From Phaeoceros laevis (taxonomy: Eukaryota > Anthocerotophyta > Anthocerotopsida > Notothyladales), in contig JBNGIQ010008963.1 in NCBI GenBank assembly GCA_049999765.1, positions 1 to 27,514 of the forward strand: a DNA stretch of 27,514 nucleotides, in the 5' to 3' direction. Both the position numbers and the translations under genes were made by a program. Each line of letters starts with the position of its first letter. Position 1 is the first letter of the stretch. Of this stretch, positions 19,038-27,514 are shown in pieces. The notes beneath the pieces are model-generated. The model did not search any database. It saw only the letters and a list, made by a program, of their open reading frames with translations, and was not told the DNA's origin.

Positions 19038-22000
19038 CTAGGATTGGCCACCCAAGTATCTCTCGATGTACTTATCAATTAACGAGCGGATCTGTATGTC
19101 AAAAGTAAAACCCCTAGTTAGAAAGAACCAGCGCAGCTTCTAGCCAATGCTTGCAGTAACACTTTCCACAAGTTACCTTATTCTTCCGTTTGACATTAAG
19201 AAACTCTGAGACATCTTGCACTTCACTTCCCGACCTCCTTTCAATTACCTTTCAGAAGTACACCGACAGTTTACAAGATGCAAATCAACAGTAGGGCAAT
19301 CTCTTCAAGCCATTAATGTTTAAAACGCGCACTCCTGACACCCAAGTGCAAAACGTCGAGGTCTACCGCAATTGCAAACATAGCTAGTCCGCGAAACACT
19401 AATGAACTGCCTTCCCACTGACCAGTTCTCGGATCACCCAATCCACCCATCATGTTCACCAGGTAGACAGGCACATCAGACAACTATCCACTACAATGCA
19501 TCATTTACCTCGCACCAGATCTTGCACACAAGTCAAAGATTACCTTTGCGGTAGCACTCCTGAGTATAGCTTTGTAGTCCTCCTTGCGTATTTTTCTAGA
19601 CTTATACAAGGGCATAAGTAAATGCCCAATGTACTCCGCTACTGCTTTCTTCAGATTCTGGTCATTCAGCGACCTTGAAAGATCCTCCTGCGACTTGGAG
19701 TGCTCCTTCGGCAATCTTGACTGCTCGTGAGGCTGGGATCTTGGGTGGCCATGCTGTGGTCTTGAAGGATGGTGCTGTAGTTTCGAGTCTTTCACATGAT
19801 CGTCCTGCAACTTCATGTCCACATATGAAGGCCCAGAGTCCGCAATGTCCTTGCTTTGTTCACTTGACCGTAATAGCTTACCATGTCCAGCTTCAACTTC
19901 GCTGAGCTCACCAGAAGCATGAGGTTCCCCCATATCCACCCTGGAATTATTGCAAACTGCCTGAGCAGGACTGCTGGTCTCCACTGTATTGCATGTATCA
20001 GGCTGTCCATCTGCTTGAAAGCCTTCTGCTTGGATTGGTTCTTCTCCTGAAGAATCCACAGCAGAAATAAGTGACTGGCCCAACGGATCTAGTATCTGCT
20101 CGACAGATGCTTGGTTCTTGGCTATAAGGGTGCAGGTTGTTGCAAGTGGAGTTTGTCCTCTATCCACACTGGAGACTCTATGTTCTTTGATGCTGCTTTT
20201 CATTCTGTTGGCTCCACTGAAATCGATGGGACAGCTAGCAGGAGAGTACAATTGCTTGTTACCAAGCTTCACACCATCTGACCACTTTTTCCTTTTCCTG
20301 TCCAACAGCTCATCCTTGACGGTGAGTTGCTCTTGCTTTGAAAATTTTTGAAAGGACACGATCCTGGGAAGCAGAGGTAATGCAACCCGTTCAGCCTCTG
20401 CCTTCGCGTAAGCCTGTACAACAGAAGCCCCCAGTCAGAATTTCAGAATAAAGCATCACAGGGTCATCCATCGAGTAGTTTTGGCTTTGCAAAAGCCAAG
20501 AGGTGGGCACTGTACGAGACCTCAGCAGCAGCCCTTGCAGCAGCTTGTGCAGCTTCAGCAGCAGCAAGAGCAGCAGCTTCCATTTCAGAAAGAGCTCTCT
20601 CCCTTGCCTCAGCACCTGCTGCTTTACCAAAATGACCTCCAGCATCCAAATCCGTCACTTCATCAACATCAATCTCTTGCCTGCTCTGATTAACAGGAGT
20701 ACCATCATCTGTGGATGTTGACTTTGTCTCCGGAATTGCAGAAGCATCAGCTCCAGTTTTTCCAAAATTTGATAAAAGTTTCACTCCTTTCCCTTTTGTC
20801 TTCATAACGCCAGCAGTAAGGTTTTGCTTCTTGTAAAGCTTCTGAGTTCCATAGGTTGCTTTCTCCTTGTTGTGAACTTCAATCCACATCTTAACCAACT
20901 GGCCTGCAACAGCTCGGATGTCTCGGCTTGTATGGACACAAACCTTTTCCTTGACAGTCCTTCCTATGCCTGTCAGTAGGATATAACAAACCAACAAACA
21001 TATTTGAGCCAATTGTTTGCAGGCATGCACGTCTCTAAGAGACAGCACTCATGAATTAGCTCCCGTCAGCCTGGTGAACAACTCAGGACTTGAGAAGCTT
21101 ACCAGATTGGCGGATACAAAGCAAATCCGTAGCAACCAAAAGCAGAAGCCGCACACACATGCGTAACAACTGTGTGCCATCCTTGCCCATAGAGTCCTGT
21201 CAGCAAAATAATCATGTCCAACACCATGCGAGACCCAAATTAGTGTCAAACATCACCAACCCCCAAACTTTGCTGACGTTTGGCAACTGAAGCACTAGGT
21301 GATAGGTCGTGGGTGGTTACAACAATAACAAGGTCATTAAGTAGTGGTATACGCACCAGAATCCAGTTGTTCAAAAGCGTCAGCCCCAACTTCGTTCCAG
21401 CAAAAGCCCTCAAAGCTGGCACTGGTAGCTGTAACATTTGCTTCGCCAGAAATAATCTACCAGCAGTGGTTTTGGCACGACCAAACATATCTTTGAGCAG
21501 ATCTGATCTACTCAACGGTTTCTGCTCACCATGTAGTGGACCTCCATCCGCCCTGAGAGCATTTGACAGCTCTGCAGCTGAGAGTCTCTTGACCATGTCC
21601 CGAACTTCATTTCTTTCACTGTCTGTTTGCCTTTGTGCTGCAGCCATGGCCTCAGCTTCAGCAGTTGAATCCCCCCGATTCTCAAGTATGTTAAAAATTC
21701 GAATACCTTCTCGAAGCCCACTTATCATAGCTCCACCCACTGTATCTGGATGTTCCTTACATGTACCTTCACCAGCAAAAAATAGGCAATTTTCTACTGG
21801 ACGAGCCAAGATGTCATAGTCTTCCCCTGATGCGCCAAGTGCTACATAAGAGTACGCGCCTCTGCTAAATGGATCACTGCCCCAGCTTGTCAGAGCTGAG
21901 GCTCGAGGCTCTGGAACTTTCTCTTCTCCAAATAACTTCCTTAAAACAGAAAGTGCATGGGTCAACATGTCCAATTTGCTGTTCTTCTCCCCTTCATAAG

Positions 22001-25000
22001 ACGCCTTTCCCACAACTAGTGCAACCAAGATCGGCATACCACTGGTTCTCTTTAAGTTCCAAAACATGAAACATTTCCCCCGGACTTCGGTGCTCTCAGC
22101 TGCAGCACCAAAATAGTCGACTGTTTCATCCCAGAATACAGAAGGAAACTCCATTACGAGCTTGTTGAGAAGACCAAACCCCAGTCTTTTTACTGAAGCT
22201 GTCTTCCAGTCAGGCAAGCATGGCTGAAAGTGAATGGTCTCTGCTTTCAGACAACCGAGGGGAATGGTAATCAGCGCAGCATCTCCCACAAACACCTCCC
22301 CTTTCGCAGTCTGTACCTTAACCTCCCTGTTCAACTCACCCTTGTATTTCCCCTCCTTTCCCCTATATGTGATGCTCGTCACCACATTTTCAAGCCTGAC
22401 ATCTATTGTTTCCCCCAGAGATTCCATTATGCTGCTGTATCCCCCCTTAATCATGCAGTGGGCACCACCAAAGCCGCCATAGACATCATCTTGATTCCAG
22501 TATGGCAGTGATACCTGACTCAGTTCAGCAGCACAACCGTATTCTAAATTTGCGAAGTGCCAATCCATGATCCGACGTTCAAGTTGGCTGAATGCCTCAT
22601 GCTCGAGCCCTAACCCGTGATAATTAGACTGCACATTATGTTTCAAAGAGCCAGCTGGGTGACATGATGTCGGCCAGCCGCCAGTTATATCCACCCCTTG
22701 TTCAGGATCTGTTGATGAGAGCTTCAAGGTTGCACAGTCACCTTGACATACTGTCATACCCTCAGCAGCTTGTGGAAAAATCTCAGATGGTGGAAGAACG
22801 TCGAGCCCTTCCATGTTCACAGACTTCCTCAGGTCATTGCCAGACACATCAACACCAGATACAGAGGGTCCCTCATCGGCAGGCTGCTGTCGACTGGTCC
22901 GTCGCTCTTGTAAAAGGTGTTCCAATCCCTCTCCGAGCGACATCTGCATCCCTGCTTCACCATTGTTAGCAACCAGGGCTACAGTGTCATCCAGCAGGCT
23001 GTTGTACTCAGCCTCCAGTGCAGCATCTAAGTCTCTTGGAACTTTGAGCCCTGTGACAGAGTCGTAGAGGGGACAGTCCCCTCTTAATGTCGTCAGTTCC
23101 AAGCCCAATTGTTTACAGAGCAGAGCAGAAGGGTCTGCCCTTCTTTCTGCTGCAAAATCCGCCTCAACCCCTGTGATAATACTTGCTCCTAGGTCAACAG
23201 GAGCAGAAAATGTTGACCGATCAGTGTAAACCCTCCCTCCAACACGGCCTCTGGCCTCCAGCACAACCACATTAAAACACATACGCTGTAAGTGCCTTGC
23301 TGCAGACAGCCCTGCTGGTCCAGCACCAATCACAATTACAGTTTTTCTTTGAACCCCCACCACTGCTCCACGGTTTGAGCTAGGAATTCTGTTTAGAAAA
23401 TCAGAGTGGCTAGCCATGCCAGTTGCGACCTTCAAGGCATCCTTCCGGAGACACTGCAAGACTTCGGCACTTCTGACATCAGCTCCATCACCCACCGACA
23501 AGCTGTTGACTTGATCAGGTGCATCAACCATGCATCTGGACGATGCCTGCAGGCTTTCTATGTCCAGTTGCTGCTCACGATTCGCACTACAATGCAGTGC
23601 TTCGAGGCGTTGTTCACAAGCATCCGCATAATGTGGTCCGGCAGGGGTTGTATAGTCACCTGCAGCCCTGTTTTGCAAGACTACTGGCCCCACATCCCAT
23701 TCAGGAGTCCTTTGAGCAAGAACATAGTCGTTCACGCCTTCTGACTCAATTGTGCCCAGATCTAAGCATGGAGTAGATGTCACATCTATATCCATTGGTA
23801 CTATTCCCCCACTGGTCGAAGTAATGCTTGCATACAGATGTGGAAGTGCGGTGGCACCATTCCCCTCTGTCTTACTATCGCCTAGAAGACCCTCAACAAA
23901 ACCATTCCCCACCACGCTCAAAACCGGAAGCCTGCTCGACGATTTCTCTGGTTCTCCACGGATCTGGCCAAGGATAAAGGCAGCTTCCTTTTCAGCATCA
24001 TCTACTACATTTCCATCCTTACCCAAGCCCGTGCTGCCCAGCAGTTCAGCTACATCAGAACGACCACAATGAATCTTCTCATTTATGGATAGCAGATTAT
24101 TCCCTCCCTTCACAGCCAACCCAATGTTGATGCAACCCTGAGAAAAATAATGGACAGCAGATTTTTGTTATATGTATCCACTTGTCAAAAACAGCACAGC
24201 TGACAACCGCAGGTCAAGGGTGCGTCAAGAAATGGGCCATGGCCATTCTTACCTCAACCAGTATGAGAACATTACTATCTTCACTACTGCCGCATCCAGC
24301 ATATACTACTGGCCTATAAAGGTACTATTAACATTGCTTGACACTAACAGTAAAAGGACCTCCCTCAGGCTAAAACAAACAATCTTCAAAGGCAGCATAG
24401 GGAAGCAATCAGCCCACGACAAGCAACTCACATGAACCTCCAAAAATTCGTGAATTTCATGTATTAAAATTGACCGTGAGGAACCATCAGCTGGTAGATG
24501 AAGGTTCATAAGGCAGTCCTCGACAGTTAAGATGCGTCTCACATCCTTCTCCCACAGCTCCAAAATTTTGTTTCTGGATCCATTCGGCACTAGTCAGGGC
24601 TAGGCAAAAAGAAATCTCAAGCAATGAATAGCGGTATCACAACACAGCTGAAAAGAATGTAGCGCATAATATCCGCTGGCCTGAACCATGGCAAATGTAC
24701 GCAGGAATCTCAAATGAGACAAACTGGTGAGAGGAGAACTTCAATGCAAATCACAGCAAGACAAAACCCAGTTATCATTCTGCAAAGCACCACGAGAGCA
24801 CCTGCAATCCAGGTACTCCTGAAGACCACCCCGTCGCTTCATACTTTCTTTGAAGTGAATCCTCTCAGAAGGGCCAGGAGCACGAGCTTTTAATCCAGCA
24901 GCTATAGCTGCAACCTCTCCTGGAAACGATTCAGCTGAAGATGGCTGGCCATCTCTTGACCTGCACCTTCCAAACCTATCCTTCTCTAACAAAGCACTCC

Positions 25001-25664
25001 AATCTGCAACTTGTTCAGGATCTCCCATAAGTACATCCCACTCCAAGTCACCCTCATATGCCATATCATCATGGCGTCTCCTCCTAACTTGACGAGGTGC
25101 CCGTTTACCACCCTTCCTACTTCGTTCCTTGGCATGACCTTTCGTAAAAGCATCCACAAGCGAACTTGTTCGTGATCGTTTCAACGGTTTTGACAACGAT
25201 TTCAGTGGCCCCTTGGTCCCTGAGCTGCTGGCATGCTCAGCAGGTTGCACCTGATTTTTGGCAAAAACTCCACCGTGATTGTCTGAAAAGCCAGCCATAC
25301 CGTTGACAAATTTCTCTGCTGCTGCACCTTGCCCTTGGACCGTGAAGCCCGCTGCTCCACCTACACCGGCATAGTCATCATCAGGCACATCGGAATCTGC
25401 TGCGTCTTGTCCCTCATCCTCCCTCTCACAGATCCCCTCCTTTGTCACCAGAGCTGTAATGCCTCTACGAGAGTCACCGACAGAGTACTCTTCCGCAGCT
25501 TCACTATTCAGAGGTTCCGCCCCCGAGGAGGAAGCCCTGAAAGCTTGTTCGCTTCTGGTCTTGGCAGCATTCTTACTGGCCAAAGCTTTGGCCTTCTTCA
25601 CAAATCCAGACAAGGTAAGGACGTCATCATCTTCGTCATCGGTGCCCGGATTTCCAGAAGTCAT
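19038..25664 (-). CDS. LDL3: LDL3-type histone lysine demethylase (SWIRM, amine oxidase, TND-like, SRI-like), 8 coding exons
   Basis: Coding exons on the minus strand, 5' to 3': 25664-24802, 24573-24432, 24137-21357, 21196-21103, 20969-20521, 20413-19544, 19248-19177, 19091-19038 (stop TAG). All introns are GT-AG, the phases agree, and the total is 5325 nt (about 1774 aa; Arabidopsis LDL3 is about 1.6 kaa). Residues: Asp/Glu-rich start and basic NLS-like stretch (about 160-205); SWIRM about 250-347; FAD motif GAGPAG 606-611 with ARGRVGGR just after; an LDL3-like low-complexity insertion about 742-851 inside the oxidase; Lys994 in GFGLLNKLV, matching the catalytic Lys of LSD1; C-terminal FAD segment FAGEGTCKEHPDTVGGA about 1121-1138; TFIIS-N-like segment about 1245-1335 (GIGRTV at 1294); Ala-rich helix about 1410-1455; SRI-like end about 1690-1774. 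Expected role, from the family: nuclear FAD-dependent demethylation of H3K4me1/2 on transcribed genes. No lesion is visible. The acceptor of exon 7 (TGAAAG) is weak. Confidence 0.93.
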
Positions 25665-25785
25665 TGTGGACGGTTCACCAGACGTTTGATCACTGGGTGC
25701 CTTGGACAGACAGAGCTGTCGCTTGCTTTGAACTTTGGGACCATTACAGTTGCGAGACTCACCAGCTTTGTTACCGTCTTCACAG
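25665..25785 (-). CDS. LDL3: Probable in-frame 5' extension of LDL3 coding exon 1
   Basis: The reading frame of LDL3 exon 1 stays open upstream of the first Met (25664) to about 25785, encoding residues such as GNKAGESRNCNGPKVQSKRQ. It ends at an in-frame TGA just beyond a GCAG acceptor-like site, behind a long pyrimidine-rich stretch (about 25790-25850). No ATG lies in this extension. Either an upstream exon supplies the start, or this is 5' UTR and translation starts at 25664. The composition looks coding, so I lean slightly to an upstream exon. A candidate is the minus ORF from ATG 26107, with a GTAACC donor near 25965, but its splice phase does not fit simply. Confidence 0.4.
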
Positions 25786-26545
25786 CTGCATCACTGTAAA
25801 GGGCAGGAATAGAGACAGGACAACGTGCAGGGGAGGGTAAATCCACAGGTGCAGTAGCATCTGTAGACGAAGACTCAAGTCACAGGGTTGTGAAGAAGAG
25901 GATGTGCAGCCCAGAACAATTTGATAGTCTTGCTCTTGCTGTTGCTGCTCGTGCATTATGCCTGGTTACCGGAAGCAGTCGCCTGCTGCTTTCATGTTTC
26001 CCAGGTGAAGGCCGTTTTAGGTTTCGGACACCTCCACCAAAAATTGTGACAGCAGCTGGGCCTACAGCTGGGACTTCCCGAGGAGCGGGGTTAGCATCTG
26101 CCTGCATCCCTGACCACTGCTTCCTGCTCGCAAGCTAATGGGTGCCAAATTGAGCAAGCTGACACCGTAGGACATCCGGAAGCTGCCCGAGTTGCGCAAT
26201 AATACTTAGGGCCAAACGCAGTGCGCCATCCTGAATTCTCCTGGCACGACAGTCGAGGTCTGTGCACTTCGGGCTAGCGAGTGAAAGGGGGATGATGGAC
26301 AAAAGGTGATACTGCTGCTGCTCCTGTAGGAGCGGGATCTTTCCGACTCACACCACAGGCAAGACGGATTAGTCAAAAACCAGATCTGGCTTGACGTCCA
26401 CTCCTCATCGTCCGACGCAGATCGACGCACTACGATTGTCTCGTGGAGAACCGATACGTTCACCAGCGGATAAGGGAAGGCCATGTATTGCTACTGCAGG
26501 GGGAATGGGACACAAAAGCACACAACTACATCACCCGCTTTTTTA
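25786..26545 (-). other. LDL3 upstream region, start exon and promoter unresolved
   Basis: This stretch should hold the missing 5' end of LDL3. A minus-strand ORF (26107-25880, start MQADANPAPRE) and another (26484-26206) are open, but neither resembles a known LDL3 N-terminus and neither can be joined with confidence. The T/C-rich tract on the minus strand at 25790-25850 looks like a polypyrimidine tract before a splice acceptor. I found no clear TATA box. Confidence 0.3.
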
Positions 26546-26960
26546 GAGCTTTTTCTAGGGGAGCTCATGCTTTCTTCTTTTTTTTGAGCTTTTTTCAGTG
26601 GAGCTCGTGCTGAACATTAGATACTAGTAGCTTGAAGCACATATCACCAATGCCACTATCAGCATGCCTTCTACCACTAGGCTGTGATGCAGGGTAGGTC
26701 AAATTATGTTGTTCATTAGATATTGCAGTAAAAGAGCCTTCCATATTTGCCACCTTACTTACAAGAAACGTAGAAATTTGAAACATTTCCTACATCTCTT
26801 CACGTTTCTGATATTTTGGAGTTTCTTTTCCGAAAGGCAAGTAGGGTCCTTTAGTTTTTTTTTAATATTGAATTGTACGGAGAGGATCCCAGAGATACGG
26901 GATCCCAAAAATTGGAAACCTAAAAAGGCCCCCCGTTTGGTAGGGAGCCAGTTTTGTAAT
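26546..26960. mobile_element. MITE-like segment
   Basis: Starts with two direct copies of GAGCTTTTT..GGGAGCTC.TGCT type (26546-26575 and 26586-26613). Near its far end is CCCCGTTTGGTAGGGAGCC (about 26934-26952) followed by GCTCCGCTCCC. The pairing of GGAGC-rich ends with a GTTTGGTAGG motif is seen in widespread plant MITEs. I could not establish precise termini or a target duplication. Confidence 0.35.
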
Positions 26961-27514
26961 GCTCCGCTCCCGGTTTTTTTTTTAGCGAATTTGATTAACT
27001 TTATATGTCCTCGTCCCAATTGGGCAAGTTTGTACAATTTGATAGTAGTTGGACCGTGCAGGCGCTAGTTTTTTACAAATAGATACATACATACATACAT
27101 CCCTTGTATGTATGACATGTATGTTATGTTATATGTTATGTGTTTGTATAAAAAAGACTTGATTTTTGCCAAAGTGTTATCACGTTTTACTGATGCCTTG
27201 TGCAGCCTGAATGCGGGAAGGAAGAAACAGTAAGTCAAACTTACCCCCGGATTTCTTTCAAAGCATTTTTTTAAAAAAGAAAGTGCTTCTTTCATGACTC
27301 AGTGACAGAAAACTGTTCGTTTATAATGTGCCAGCAGGATGTACCTGCAGCCGGAGAATACATATTCTAACCAAGAGCCGGCTCGCATTAATGCCTGAAG
27401 GACAGGTGTCGGCATACAAGTGTTGTTGCCAGCAATGGCAAACCAGGGCAGCATTGGTCTGGTTATGCTTACCTGCTCCACAGCCAATACGTGTCTAACA
27501 GGTCAGACCTGGTA
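26961..27514. other. Noncoding, nothing recognised apart from the CATA hairpin
   Basis: AT-rich with homopolymer T runs. The open frames are short and without similarity to anything I recognise. Confidence 0.5.
27083..27120. repeat. CATA/TATG hairpin
   Basis: CATACATAC pairs with GTATGTATG around ATCCCTT. It lies outside the array, so the microsatellite alone is not diagnostic of the units. Confidence 0.75.

Noticed and set aside
21280-21819. Plus-strand open frames opposite LDL3 (for example 179 codons)
   Set aside because: Shadows of the long LDL3 exon 3 on the other strand; no independent evidence.
1-27514. tRNA, rRNA or CRISPR array
   Set aside because: I found no convincing tRNA box A/B pair with a cloverleaf, no rRNA core motif and no regularly spaced repeat with unique spacers. 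The structured elements are spaced by about 2 kb and are not CRISPR-like.

Overview
The window is nuclear DNA from a eukaryote, most likely a land plant or close streptophyte relative. The evidence is a spliced gene of the plant-specific LDL3 clade of histone demethylases (SWIRM, amine oxidase and long C-terminal region), plus Copia-type retroelement fragments and abundant CA/TG and CATA microsatellites. Species is not resolvable by eye. Two 100-base runs of N (7382-7481, 17427-17526) are assembly gaps.

Region 1 (about 1-16.9 kb) has no convincing conventional protein gene. It reads as a degenerate array of about 2.3-2.6 kb units. Each unit carries, in the same order, a CA/TG hairpin, an intermediate stretch, a pyrimidine-rich leader (sometimes after a TATA-like box), often a short ATG context, a structured element of about 110 nt, and a short purine-rich tract leading to the next unit. 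Five units are on the + strand, one to one-and-a-half inverted units follow (about 12.2-16.2 kb), and a final + leader lies at about 16.8 kb. I infer old, non-autonomous LTR-retrotransposon units sharing ends. The most striking signal is the structured element: eight copies in which a 6-8 bp stem has seven different sequences, each still self-complementary.

Region 2 (17.0-18.95 kb) holds a broken Copia reverse transcriptase in two pieces, separated by about 630 bp that contain a gap and a small SANT/Myb-like ORF. A purine-rich ORF of unknown function follows.

Region 3 (19.04-25.7 kb, minus strand) is a well-supported LDL3-type gene. I resolved eight coding exons whose phases all agree, giving about 1774 residues from the first clear Met. 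The order is acidic/basic N-terminus, SWIRM, FAD amine oxidase with a long internal insertion, a TFIIS-N-like (TND) region, an Ala-rich helix and an SRI-like C-terminus. This suggests H3K4 demethylation coupled to elongating RNA polymerase II. The true 5' end is unresolved. Region 4 (25.8-27.5 kb) is noncoding or upstream sequence with a MITE-like segment and a CATA hairpin.
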